Assembly (NCBI GenBank): GCA_029204225.1
Contig: CM055097.1
Location: 53,995,592 to 54,059,591 of the forward strand
Origin: Diphasiastrum complanatum
Taxonomy: Eukaryota > Streptophyta > Lycopodiopsida > Lycopodiales > Lycopodiaceae
DNA: 64,000 nt
Reading direction: 5' to 3'
Positions within the stretch are counted from its first letter, which is position 1. Every line of letters starts with the position of its first letter. Below the pieces are notes generated by a model. That model did not search any database, had not been told where the DNA came from, and worked only from the letters and a program-made list of their open reading frames with translations. Positions 1-10,798 of this stretch are shown piece after piece. The position numbers and the translations under genes were made by a program.

Positions 1-450
1 TTAGCTAACTCCAACATCTATTGCATGTGAGTTAGGAATTCCACAGCACTAGGTGTCTTATGAGGCATACCTATAGTAACTGGACTGGCTGGTCTAAAAC
101 CATAATTTAGCTCGAAAGGACTCATCTTCGTAGATGCATTCTTTTTATCATTATAGACAAACTCCAACAATGGTAGGTAACGTTCCCATTGCGTTTGCCT
201 TCACTCACATACGCCCTAAGCATGTCTTCCAAGGTTTGGTTAACTCTCTCAGTTTGCCCATCTGTTTCAGGATGATCAGAACTACTCATTCCCAACTGCA
301 CCTCTAACTTCTCAAATACTGCAGTCCAAAAATTGCCAGTAAAACGAGAATCCGTGTCAGACACAATGGATCTAGGTAATCCATGAAGTCTGAATACATG
401 TTGTATAAACAAATCAACCACACCAGGTGCATCAATCTTATTACTAGCTG
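1..450 (-). pseudogene. Integrase core and C-terminal fragment (gypsy)
   Basis: The minus-strand translation contains HGLPRSIVSDTDSRFTGNFW, which carries the second catalytic Asp in SDTDSRF, then DHPETDGQTERVNQTLEDML, which carries the catalytic Glu, and further left SPFELNYGF. These are hallmark gypsy integrase core blocks. The first catalytic Asp and the HHCC zinc domain are absent because of the internal deletion. A frameshift near 200 separates the core from the downstream part, which runs off the window edge. It cannot make a working integrase. Confidence 0.9.
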
Positions 451-1236
451 TCTATTGACAGGACATGATCCGGGTATTAATTCAATCTTATGTTCAACAT
501 TCCTCTTAGGAGGTAAAACAGATGGAAGATCATCTATGAACACATCTGAAAACTCTCTCCTAATCTCTTGATCCAAATTGGCAATAGAACTGGTTTGCAC
601 ACACTGCATGCTACTCTGACTAGTATTAGTAGACATATCAAGTAGAAAGCAAACACACATGTACTCACAATGGATCCTACGCAACTGCGTAGCTGAAACA
701 AGCGGTCCAGGAGGCACATCCCGCTCACCACGAAGGGAATGCATCACACCATCAAACTGGAACTCATACACATGAGTATCCCAGGCTATGTGTGGCTTCC
801 GCATCGTGTGCCAACAAATGCCCAACACCACATCAAACCGCGCAAGCCATGTTATTTCAAAATCCAACTCTTCTGTGTAACTTTGTACAGTTAGTGGAAT
901 GCCCACAACCCTCTTATCCCAAATCTCTGTACCCTTTCCATCAGCCATTTCCACTGTGTACTGGTACTGGGATGGTTGAGTATTCACACCTAACTTCCGT
1001 ACCAAAGTTGAATTCAACACATTATGAGAGGACCCAGTGTCAAATAGAACCTGAACATCTCTACCACACAGCTGTCCTCGCATAACAATAAGAGAAGTGT
1101 TAGGAAATTGATACCCTTGGCGAGCCGATTTTGACAAAAGCGCTGGTGGAGCCGTGTCCACTCTCCTGACCACCGAAACATTCATGAGGCGTGGAACATC
1201 TGGATTGGCTTCCTGCTCGATCTCTTCCACTGTCAT
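450..1236 (-). pseudogene. Gypsy aspartic protease plus start of reverse transcriptase
   Basis: The retropepsin active-site motif LFDTGSSHNVLN is clear and intact in an open frame of about 260 residues. It is followed by the usual linker and the entry block of gypsy reverse transcriptase (FSDVFIDDLPSVLPPKRNVE, then IELIPGSCPVNR). Instead of continuing into the polymerase palm, the sequence changes at about 450 to integrase-type DNA in another frame. The protease itself looks unbroken, but it is no longer joined to a complete Pol. Confidence 0.88.
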
Positions 1237-1269
1237 AGGGTCATCACCCTAGTTCATCTGATCCACCTG

Positions 1270-2307
1270 AAGATTATATGTGGTCCGCATCAAGTTTCGT
1301 GGACATTCCTTCCACCTATGCTGTCCCAAACATCCAAACCAGAGGTTCTCCCTCTTTGCACGTTCTTGGTCCTGAGGCGACAACATTGAAGGACTCTGAC
1401 CCTTTTGGGCACTGGGCTGCCCATACAACCCTTTGCCTTTTGGAGCCCCTGCACCCTTCTTCCTTTGGTCACCCCGAGCTTGCCACTAATTAGTTTGACC
1501 TTCAAACTTTCTCTTTTTGTTCCATTTGCTCTTGCGTCCCCAAGGTTGCTGACCACTTGTACCAGCTACCGCAACAGGATCCGGGCCTTTTTTCCCATCT
1601 TCATAATACAAAGCCATCTGGATGGCTCCCCGCAAATCATGAGATTGCTCCTTCCGCACGAAAGGGCGAATACTCTCTCGAAGTCCCTCCACAAAGTGAA
1701 ATATTTGCATGTACATAGGAACTTCCTGAGGAATGCGTAACAAAGCCTCTCGGTACTTGTCTGCATAATCCTGCACGCTCAAGTTACCTTCAAATAAGAC
1801 CATTGTTGCATGGCTCTGTTGTCTTCATCCATAGGCACCCAGTTTTGCGCAAACATTTGCCGGAATGCCTCCCATGTGGTTGGAACTAGGTCATCCTTTT
1901 CCACCTTCCTCCACCACCTTTGTGCTGACTCTTGAAAACGATATGTGGCTTCAGCAATCATCTCAGTTTCATCGTCTATGCCACACATCTGGAATGCTTT
2001 CTCCCACTTTTGCAACCAATTCTCAACGGCATCAGTGGTTCTCATAGATACTGCTCTAGTGAACTTCAGAGGTTTTAAATCTTTGATAGTAGGTAGCTTT
2101 CTCTTTCGAAACCAACTCAGCTTCATGGCTCATTGACGATGTCCTTTCTACTTCCATAGTTGTACCACTGACTCTCTCAGGAACGCTAACCCCTTTACCT
2201 TTGAGTTGCTCCAAAATCAGCTTAAGAGTAGCTTCGATAGTATCCACCTTGGAACATACAGCATCTAATCTCTGTGAATCTTGACTGGTGTTGCTTGCGG
2301 ATGCCAT
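1270..2307 (-). pseudogene. Gypsy gag, frameshifted
   Basis: The likely start is the ATG at 2307 (MASASNTSQDSQRLD), followed by a short heptad-like N-terminus. The capsid region carries the Retrotrans_gag pattern: WLQKWEKAFQMCGIDDE, then YRFQESAQRWWRKVEKDD, then TTWEAFRQMFAQNW. The frame changes twice, near 2100 and near 1795, so at least two indels break it. A zinc knuckle near 1300-1340 is degenerate: GCLGQHRWKEC lacks the first Cys and one spacer residue. Gag would package the RNA, but this copy cannot be translated whole. Confidence 0.82.
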
Positions 2308-2846
2308 AGCAGAAAAATAGGTAGCAGAAACAAAGCAAAACCAAGCTCTCGCCACCTCAAATCACTACACAGATAAGTTGCCCTGAATTCCGAGAAGAAC
2401 TAAATAGAATACAGCCAAGTTCTAACTACACATAGATTCTTCGTCTCCAAAAACCAGCAAACTAGGGTTTCAAACTGACAATTGGCAAAAACTATGGATG
2501 ATCACCGAATCAGAAGGCGAAAAGCCTTACCCTACCAGCGACCTACCACAAGAAGCTTATTGCAACTGACAGATCTGAAAAATACTGAGTATTGAAGAAG
2601 TTACAAACAGATTTACAAATCCTATGTGGGCTGGGTTTTCACAAAAGCGAAGAGAATAATCAAGCCGCGTAGTAGAAAATGCTCAAAGGCTGCCGGAAGA
2701 TCAGCAATCCACCATAGGGCTTCAATCTGCTATCTTATGGGCTCCAAACCTACCAACAGATCACCTACAGTAGGGCGCTGGCTCTCCAAGAATGCTCCAA
2801 ACCCTAACTGGAGATGCCAAATCCCACACAAGTCTTGAAAGTAACT
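2308..2846 (-). other. Untranslated leader of element A
   Basis: About 540 bases lie between the primer site and gag. No protein similarity or RNA gene is recognised. Short open frames exist on both strands, but they lack any family signature. Confidence 0.6.
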
Positions 2847-2858
2847 GCTCTGATACCA
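2847..2858 (-). other. Primer-binding site, initiator-Met tRNA type
   Basis: The minus strand reads TGGTATCAGAGC, the standard complement of the 3' end of plant initiator methionine tRNA. It sits two bases inside the LTR edge and fixes the orientation of element A. Confidence 0.9.
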
Positions 2859-2860
2859 AA

Positions 2861-3411
2861 TGTTGCACACAAGCTCACAAACCCTAAGCAAATACACAGA
2901 ATTACCCAGCAAATCCGTCACTTTATTAATCCCAAGCATTTGTACATAGATCAACAAGCAAACATGAGAGCTCTACTGCAAGTCTCCTCCCAACCATAGC
3001 TACATAGGAATACCATAATCATAATGAGGAATGCCTGACAAGGCTCACCCTATATCCCCTCAAGCACCCCTTAACCCTGACACATCCTAACGTCGACACA
3101 TGGCAAACTCCATGCACAGCCGACACTTGCCACTTGGCAGTACCCTGACACATAGGCAAGCTAGTAGGTGGACAGTCTGACACGTGTCACTCATGCATTG
3201 GACCAAGTGTCCCAATGAGCATATGACACATGTTGACCCGTCCATTGACCGTCTGACAAGTGTCACTCATGCACTGGACCAAGTGTCCCAGTGAGCATGT
3301 GACATGTGTCAGTTGACCAGTCAACCCTTCCTACCTTTTAGGAGGTCAGTCCAGCAGACTCTCATGAGACCCAGTACCCCCTTGGCCATCTCGTATTTAG
3401 TCACTATAACA
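2861..3411 (-). repeat. 5' LTR of element A
   Basis: The proposed LTR begins TGTT next to the primer site and ends AACA at 3411, giving a TG...CA repeat of about 551 bases with matching 4-base inverted ends. The partner LTR lies outside the window, so the outer edge is inferred from the terminal motif only. The middle carries GACACGTGTC-type motifs and a tandem repeat. Confidence 0.7.
3176..3327. repeat. Two-copy 76-bp tandem repeat in the LTR
   Basis: The segment beginning TCTGACACGTGTCACTCATG at 3176 recurs as TCTGACAAGTGTCACTCATG at 3252, with similar sequence continuing through GGACCAAGTGTCCCA. The first copy carries the palindrome GACACGTGTC. If 2861-3411 is the LTR, the repeat lies in its upstream (U3-side) half and could be a promoter or enhancer repeat. 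Confidence 0.8.
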
Positions 3412-5089
3412 AATATTTACATTGCAATTTACAATTGTCTCCACAGGCCGGTGACTTAGCCATTTACAATTTAATAATTACAATTTACCATACATTGGGC
3501 AAAGGGATTCAAAGTACATGTGACACATTGTCATTCATGTGTGAAAGCTCTCCAACAAGTAGCAGCTAGTGCCATTCCATCAAACCTTCTTATGGTGTCT
3601 TTCTCATCTAGTAATCAGTGGCACATGAAAAGGCCTACCTTTTGCATCTTACTGCTATAATGACTTTTTCGTATGCTCGTATTCAATTTCTCTGCACTTC
3701 TAGTCATCAAGACCTCGCATTTTAACTTGTTTTCAGCTATTATGTCCTTATACATGGAGCTATCGCCAAAATTATACTCATTTCAATTTATTTGGGCATC
3801 TAAATGGAACTATCATTAACTTCACAAGTTCACATATTCAACTAAGCTTCCTAGCCACCATCATAAATGCAATAAATTTCAAAGTTTTTGGATGTCTCCT
3901 TTCAATCACCTCCTTTCTAACTATTTCTAAGTGATTAGAGGCATTGAGCTCCTACCTTTTTTTTCTCATTGAAATGGTCTCCAAGCTGTTGTTAAGCTTT
4001 ATGCTTCATAATCAAGAGAAAATATAAAGATTATGATTCCTCGTGCACAAAAGATGACCTTCTAAAATGTGTGAGTTTGAAGACCTTTGAAATATGTGAT
4101 GTAAGCTTGACATGTTTTTTTTCCAATTTTCTGATCCAATCCATTGACAGTTTACTTCAATTGAACAATACCGTTAGGAAATAAAGAAAGCATTGCATTG
4201 ATTCAATTCACCATTCTCAAAGCATTAACAATCTGGTGCCAATAGGGGACAGATCGTTGTTAGTTGTATGCAACAACCTTAGCACTTCCAAAATCATTTG
4301 GGACTAACAACATAGACTTCTAGACTGTGGGAAAGAAAAAGAGAGAGCGCCAACTCTTGGAGGGAAAGAGACAAAGATTCGTGAGAAATCATCTTTCATC
4401 TCCTCATCGGAATCAAAAATTAATCTCTGGCCCAATTCTTGAGGTTCACAAAGCTCATGACCCATTTAATTTTGGTCGAATGTACAAGATAACATAACAT
4501 GGACTCAAACAATATCTGCCTCAGCTTTAAAAAAAATAGCTTCTCAATCAGACCACTACTCTTTTGGACTATGATAAGAAGTTTGCTAACTTTTCTTATA
4601 CATTCACTAATCTTCCCATTGTTGAGAACATTGGCAATGATGTTGCTTACTTATGTGGCTCTTCTCATTTTGATGTTCAATCTTTTCAGCCCACTTCCCT
4701 TTGATTGTGCCATGTCTCTTGGTAGTACTCAGCAACACAAGTGTTTGCACTAACAACCCCCTTTTCAGTCCCGATCACCTTCTCATCTCACATTTTCTCA
4801 AAAATAAGGTCATCTCCCATATCCATGCTACCCCATTCCTGTTACACATCCTTTACGTGTTGAGGTTGCTAGCTCCCACTCTTTTCAGAGTACTTGCATG
4901 TTTCAAGGCCTGCCTTATTAGATTGGAGATTTCACTAACCAGGTCAACTTACACGTTAATCCTATCAAGCATTAAAATATTGGATAGTAGATTGTGGTTG
5001 CATGCTTCGTAGTTTCTAAGACCTCCCATGCCCCGCGTTACACTTTCCCCTATACCAAGACTCACTACATATCCGTATCACCTATCTTC
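3412..5089. other. Intergenic stretch, no recognisable gene
   Basis: This is AT-rich sequence without protein-family motifs on either strand. Open frames around 4500-5010 have no recognisable domain. It is probably decayed transposon or host intron/intergenic DNA. Confidence 0.5.
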
Positions 5090-5900
5090 GCCACTCTCCT
5101 TAACACCACCGTCATCTCAAAAATGAGCTAAGCAATCATTCACTAGCTCTATTGGGTAGCCATATCATGTTAGGATATTTTCATATAGATAGCAAGCCAT
5201 AGATTTCATATTGGCTTCCTTGACTGCTCGGGATTCGACCCATTTCATAAGCCTAATCCATCATTACTATTATATATCTAGCTTAAGTATACTAGCTTGA
5301 GTATAACGTGTACCTAGACATATAGGTTCTATGAAACCGGTACCCCACTTTTCAAATGGGCTCAGGGCATCCGATTTGGCTCTTGTGGCTTTCAAAAATG
5401 TTGGCACACATTACAGGATCTAACAAATTGATAGACATCCTTGTATAAGGTTGGCCACCAAAGTCCTCCTTGGAGGATCTTCTTAGCGGTAAGGTCTGTA
5501 GTAAAATGCCCACCCCCAACTCCTTCATGAGTTAGTTGGATTATGTCGAGATTCAATTTCATGGAATAGAACACAACGACATAAGATCTGATCGGGCCCT
5601 ATCTCCTTGTATAATTGGCCAGCTATCAAGGTGTAAGGAGCAAATTTTAATATTAATTTTCATTGCTCTACCTTATTCATAGATGGGAGTGGTCATCCAC
5701 TCATAAGATATTCTGCTTTATCTGTTGACCACTCGGGTACTACGTTGGCTAGAAACAGAACTGCATCTAGCAATTCAGATGGTAACCCCTTGCTAGCTAG
5801 CACATTTCTACTCTGGGATAGATGATATGCTAGATAGTGATCCTTTCCTGAACCACAATCTGTAATTGGAATTTTTGAAGTAGCAGCAACCATCATGTAA
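5090..5900 (-). pseudogene. Gypsy RNase H tail and integrase relic
   Basis: The right end reads GKDHYLAYHLS and VVPEWSTDKAEYLMSG, matching the end of RNase H and the linker seen in element B (VRKGKQHYLVDHVSRI, VPEWAADIVEYLMLG). Next comes the integrase zinc domain, HEGVGGGHFTTD through LWWPTLYKD to CNVCQ. Further left, in shifted frames, are KWVESRAVKEAN and LYENILT, from the integrase core before the second Asp. Several stops and indels break it. It belongs to the same lineage as element B but lies on the opposite strand. Confidence 0.85.
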
Positions 5901-6780
5901 TCCTAACAATTCTACAAGGCCTATTAACAAGATAAAAAAGCACTTAATGGTTAACGAAAAATACGAAAGGGTTTATCTAATAAATATTGTCTATGTTTCT
6001 TAATAGACAGATTAAGCCATGACCAAGTGACACTTTGGTGTGTGAAAGACTATAGTGGGTTTCTAGTGTAATCATAAGCCGATAGATAGGCTTGGATAGC
6101 TTAGAAAAAACAGAATGAATCTTCTGTAACACTTGCAATGCCCCATGAACACTAAAATTTCTCATAAAGTGTCTAGTTCTAGCAAGGCAATTATTACCTA
6201 AATTTTCTTTCCGTCTGTGGCAATGTCATGCCTTGATTTAATATGTCCCAACACTATGTCGTGCGTGACAAATATCTACCATTTCGCAAGGTTAAGCTAT
6301 ATACCATATAATCGACATTGTGTTAGTACGTTGTTTGTTCTACTTTCTACATCTGGAGCAGGTTTGCAACATCACATAGGCACACTACTACTTCATAGCA
6401 AGAGGATTACAAGTCAAGAAGACCAAAATCATGCATTTCAATAAATCTTGATCTTCTATGCAAATACAAATTTTTGCATGAGATGGTTAGCCATTAAAGA
6501 TAGTAGTTTCCTCATGAATGTACTTGAGAGTGCTTATTTGGACCTATTTTTGGTATGAAACAAACAACTTCTAGTCAATTACCAAAGGATAGTCCTCCCT
6601 GGTTATTATGGAGTAAGTGTTGTCTTTTTTACACTGGTCACTCCCACGCCCCTGTATGAAGTGGAGGCATTGAGTCGCAATATCCGACTAGCTATCTTTT
6701 CACATCTCTAGCTTTCTATAATAGCACTACTGATAAATGACAAGAATTTGTTATGCCTCATACATTTGCACACATAAGCT
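5901..6780. other. Unassigned stretch between gypsy and LINE relics
   Basis: About 880 bases with no recognisable domain, RNA or repeat structure. Open frames here are short and unsupported. Confidence 0.5.
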
Positions 6781-8090
6781 TTGCGTGCAAAAACTTTCCA
6801 AATTGCTATCTTCATGAGACTCTTTATTTGTACACAGCAGATTATTGATAATTTGGGCAATAATGTTTGGAATATTTATTTTATTGAACAAGAACTCCTT
6901 AGAATTAGTAAAAAAAATAAGAAACTCTTTAATGATTCATCTACTGACATTGTCAGATTCACTGATCGAGGGTATGTTCTTCTCATTGGCGACTTTCACG
7001 TCAGAATCGCTATGAGACAGGTCGACTTTCATGATGTTGCTGACCAGCTACGCATATGAGCCATGGATTGTGATGACATGGGTATTACCAGGATCTCAGC
7101 CAACTCACTAGGACCTATCACTGAATATGGAGAGCATTTGTTGCAGCTAGGCAAAGCCCATGAGTTAGCCATTTATAATGGCCTAGCTTGTTGGCCTGAT
7201 TCAAGCAGCTACACGTGCCATCCTCACAGTGGAGGACACAGCGTTGTGGATTACCTCATAGGGTCACCATCCCTCATACCACTGATATCACGTTCCCAAA
7301 TTCTCCCCACTACTCTTTTTTATCATTCTTTTTATGTCCTTCCACTTGGTTCTATCTCGACCTCGCCGCCTCAGGCCCATTCCTTCGTTGATCATGCATC
7401 CCAGATAAACTTTTCACCCACCCCCACATCGCAACTTACTATGAGGCCCTTGTTTCACTACTACACCACTTTCCACATCATAGCCCATTGGAGTCACAAG
7501 CCAACTTTCTCACCACCTCACTTCATATTGCTGCTTTCATATCCTTTCCATCAAAACCTTATCGGCATCCTTCCATATCCTCTCGTCCTATTTGGCCTCC
7601 TTGGTTTGATGATGAGTGTCGCTCCTTACACCTCCGTGTTGCCCATGCACGTCTACATGAGCCATCTGCACTTCATACTGCTCGTAGATCTCTCCATTGT
7701 ACACTCCGCAGCAAAAAACGTGCCTTTGAAAAACGCAAAGAGAGACGCCTTGTCGACTTTCTACATAGCTCTTCCGCAGGTACCTTTTGGCGTGCATTCA
7801 TCCCTCGTACTCCACCTCCCCTCCTTGATGATCCACACACATGGACCACATATGCCACCTCATTATACACTATATCCATGGATTCACCCATCTCTATCTC
7901 TCCACATCCCTATGAATTCACCTTCTTAACCCCCCCCACATGATCCAAGAAGCCATCAAGAAACTGAAAACTCATCGTACTAGAGATATTGAGGACCTCG
8001 AATCAGAATTGTTATCCATGCCGCTGCCACATCCTTGCCACTCTACTCACATTACCTCCAGTTGCAATCTCCATTACATGCTTCTTCAAT
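6781..8090 (+). mobile_element. LINE (non-LTR retrotransposon) relic: endonuclease and start of reverse transcriptase
   Basis: The APE-type endonuclease is recognisable. VLLIGDFHVRI corresponds to the GDFN catalytic block (Asn replaced by His). TRISANSLGPITEYGEHLL is the block with the conserved Asn, and GGHSVVDYLIGSPSLIP is the SxxDY block. The frame then shifts near 7300. The post-endonuclease region continues with FTHPHIATYYEALVSLL, then PWFDDECRSL and KKRAFEKRKERRLVDFLHS, reaching IQEAIKKLKTHRTRDIEDLE, which resembles the entry to LINE reverse transcriptase. Homology stops near 8090, so the polymerase is gone. A stop before AMDCDDMG fits CGA to TGA. Truncation at the 3' side is unusual for LINEs, which normally lose the 5' end, so a later deletion or insertion is likely. 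Confidence 0.85.
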
Positions 8091-9044
8091 AGCAGCAGGA
8101 TTGGATTTGACTTGATGAGCATAGGCATACCATTACCATCATAGTTACATAGTTACATTTTGGTTATCGACAATTATTAGCAGCTATTAGCAAATACACT
8201 TCATGTATGTTTTTCTTTATTGTTATTGGAGACGTGTCACACTCCTATTTGCACCACACACTTGAAATGTACTCTTTGTCTTATATGCCTTTTGGCATGG
8301 AAAAGACATTTATAAAGCTCTCTCTCTCCACCATATCGACACTTTTATGCTACTAGTCCCTTTTCCAATTCATTTACGCATTTTCAAAACCCTAAAGCGC
8401 ACGCAACAATCCACACCAATAGTTTATTCTACAAAGTTTGTACCAAAACCATTTATAAACAAGCTCAAGACTTTTTCCACGTTTTTAAGAGATTTACTTC
8501 ACAGCCACGTGTTGGAAAGGGAGTGGATATGTTTTTTCTGTCTCAAAGATTTCCCCAATATTTACTCTAGAGAAACAGAATTCTTGTATAGATGACTGAG
8601 TTACAAGATTCTCAATTAGATATGTGAGTAACATATAGATCATGAAAGAACCTATCAAATTTAACCCAACCTAAAGGCGGGTGCGAATTGGCCATCAGTT
8701 GCCAAATGTGGCCTGTTGATTGACGGTTCCTTAAATGTCTAATCAATGTATAACCTCTGCACACCCTTCCAATGTGATCTAATCGCCAGAAAAACTATGG
8801 AGTTCTATTCCGCTGCAGTGCACATTGCCATGCAAGATCAAACTCAAACTAGGAACCCTAATCTAATGAGACTGGAAAATCTTTTTCTGAACTCCAGAAG
8901 TCTAGCTTCAGAATTTTACCTTGTAGTTTGAAAGAATAAATTTCTCTTTTTGTCTCTAGAATATCCCATCTCCTCCCCTGAACCTTGTTAGCCATGTCAG
9001 TTGCAAATCATGAGAAACGTTGTTTGGCGTGGATGGGTGTAGCT
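8091..9044. other. Unassigned; probably intron of the RRM gene
   Basis: No second exon of the RRM gene is recognised here or anywhere to the left. The stretch is AT-rich with no domain. If the exon at 9051-9194 is functional, this and the transposons at 1-8.1 kb would be its first intron. Confidence 0.45.
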
Positions 9045-9050
9045 AGTCAC

Positions 9051-9194
9051 CTGGAAGCCATAGTCCGTGTAGCTGCTGAGCTGACAAGAAACATAGCCCT
9101 CATAGACTCTAAATAGGTTGTAAATCTCGCGTTCCCGGACGTCATCAGGGAGACCGGCTACAAACAGCGTCTTTACCTCGTCGTCCTCCGCCAT
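9051..9194 (-). CDS. First coding exon of an RRM RNA-binding protein
   Basis: ATG at 9194 sits in a good plant context (AAAGATGGCGG). The 48 residues encoded read DDEVKTLFVAGLPDDVRERE, then IYNLFRVYEGYVSCQL. This is the first half of an RNA recognition motif, with LFVAGLP as the RNP2 strand, and closely resembles the plant proteins related to animal RBPMS. Such proteins bind RNA through the RRM. The exon ends in CAG followed by GTGACT at 9050-9045, a good splice donor, in the middle of the RRM where these plant genes are interrupted. The remaining exons (RNP1 and later) are not in the window to the left. It is either a real gene with a first intron longer than 9 kb or a captured exon. The intact frame, unlike every transposon gene here, favours a real gene. 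Confidence 0.8.
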
Positions 9195-9279
9195 CTTTTC
9201 TCTCTCTCACTCACTCACTTAGTGTCTATAACTCTCTCCTCCCTCTCTCTCTCTCTCACTCTCACTCTCCCCCCCCCCC

Positions 9280-9320
<41 letters not shown>
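9195..9320 (-). promoter_or_regulatory. GA-rich 5' untranslated region of the RRM gene, with microsatellite
   Basis: Read on the minus strand, the region just before the ATG is an imperfect GA repeat with a run of about 12 Gs (plus-strand Cs near 9269-9280), then GAGTGAGTGAGTGAG, then AAAAG before the ATG. On the plus strand the (CT)n runs at about 9241-9258 and 9281-9317. GA-rich leaders are common in plant genes. The transcription start is not determinable. Confidence 0.6.
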
Positions 9321-9480
9321 CTCACGCCATCGCGATTTCTCTCTCCTGCCTTCAAGATTTTATACCTGATTTTCTCTCTCTAAAAGTTTCTAGAGAGATA
9401 ATGTTTTATACATTCAACTCCTTTTCAACAGATTTTTAAATGCCCTTCAAACTCCTTTTTAGGGCAAACGTGCACGAATG

Positions 9481-9637
9481 AAAACCTTCAAAATTCCTTT
9501 TCTTCACAACAACCTACATTCTCTTATAACATATAGGCTTATAAGATATCAAACGTGGACCAATTAAAACCTTCGAAATTCCTTTTCTTCACAACAACCT
9601 ACATTCTCTTATAAGATATAGGCTTATAAGATATCAA
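9481..9637. repeat. Two-copy 85-bp tandem duplication
   Basis: AAAACCTTCAAAATTCC at 9481 recurs as AAAACCTTCGAAATTCC at 9566. Both copies continue through TTCTTCACAACAACCTACA and the TATAGGCTTATAAGATATC segment. Copies are nearly identical, so the duplication is young. It lies about 300-450 bp upstream of the RRM ATG. Confidence 0.9.
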
Positions 9638-9799
9638 AAAATCATACTCACAAAAACATGTTAAATCGAAGCATATAGTAAATCGTTGGCAAGCTAATTT
9701 TGCTACAAAAATTCACACACAATTACTGCTTACCTGAAAGATATAACCAAAACAAGAAATGCACCAAAATGACATTACCTAAAAATATGGAGAATAAAC

Positions 9800-9935
9800 A
9801 TAGGCAAAGAGAGAGAGGAGAGTAGGCCCTAGGCGCTACAGGGATACCAGAGCAGGCGGGAGAGAAGGGAGGAGAGGCAGCAGCAGTGAGGAGAGGCAGG
9901 AGCAGCGAGGAGAGCCAGGGGTGGTGGGGAGCTAG

Positions 9936-9992
<57 letters not shown>
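9800..9992. repeat. Purine-rich tract and (AG)n microsatellite
   Basis: A G/A-rich stretch with GGAGAGGCAGGAGCAG-type repeats leads into an uninterrupted (AG)n of about 54 bases (9938-9992). Serine-leucine open frames on the other strand are artefacts of this repeat. Confidence 0.9.
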
Positions 9993-9996
<4 letters not shown>

Positions 9997-10233
9997 CGTG
10001 TTATGTGGGCCATATGCCTTTGGCCTTAAGAAAAACAATGCATGGCCACGTGTCAAGTTGCCTAAAAAAAAAATTGACACGTGATTTGGCATGACACATG
10101 TCGTGCACATACTCACCAGTGATATGGATACCGTCTCCGTATTGAGCGCGAATTGGTTGACTAAACTTTTTTCAAAATAGTGGGAACATATTATTCTCTA
10201 TCTCACTATCCCTATTTCTCCTTTTCCTCTCCA

Positions 10234-10259
10234 AAACCCTAATCTCAGAGAAACCCTAA
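10234..10259 (+). promoter_or_regulatory. Pair of telo-box motifs
   Basis: AAACCCTAA occurs at 10234-10242 and again at 10251-10259, after a pyrimidine-rich stretch. Telo-boxes of this form occur near transcription starts of plant translation and cell-cycle genes. No coding exon is seen downstream before the 12.5 kb retrotransposon at 10799, so any gene start here would have been interrupted. Confidence 0.4.
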
Positions 10260-10606
10260 CTTGTCACTCTTTTCATCTTGAAGGTCACACTTTGCATAAT
10301 TCCAATGTTAGAACTTTAGAACACTCATGATATATATAGCGTTTCTATTCAAATGACATTAGTTTTATGGGATAAATATTTATACCTTTGTCAAGATGGT
10401 AGTGAGCTATTGTGACTATTTGCTAAAAGGTGAGGTGTTACTTTTACATGAGTTTGAGCATTTATATAAGTTTTCTATATTTTATCAAGACCAACCTTTA
10501 GGCATTCTAAAAATCTTGAGCTCCTAAAAATTACAGGTCATTTTATTTTTTAAATTAAAATATATCAATACTAGCGAAGTGTGCCTCTCTATGGCGGGCA
10601 GCAGAT

Positions 10607-10767
<161 letters not shown>

Positions 10768-10798
10768 ACCCTCCCTCCCTTTGCCCCCTCCCTTGGGC

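Larger units (their letters stand above)
1..3411 (-). mobile_element. Ty3/gypsy LTR retrotransposon, 5' part, internally deleted (element A)
   Basis: Reading the minus strand from right to left, the order is LTR, tRNA primer site, untranslated leader, gag, aspartic protease, the first residues of reverse transcriptase, then integrase core and C-terminus. The window starts inside integrase, so the rest and the 3' LTR lie outside. The reverse transcriptase catalytic part, RNase H and the integrase zinc domain are missing: reverse-transcriptase N-terminal sequence joins integrase core at about 450. Frameshifts also break gag. The element is a dead internal-deletion derivative. Protein order (integrase after protease and reverse transcriptase) and the style of integrase and protease place it in Ty3/gypsy. 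Confidence 0.9.

Noticed and set aside
4499-5012. Two plus-strand frames of 84 and 103 codons with hydrophobic stretches
   Set aside because: No family signature, overlapping frames, surrounding DNA looks non-coding.
9723-10116. Ser/Leu-rich open frames on the minus strand
   Set aside because: They are translations of the (AG)n repeat and the purine-rich tract; no domain.
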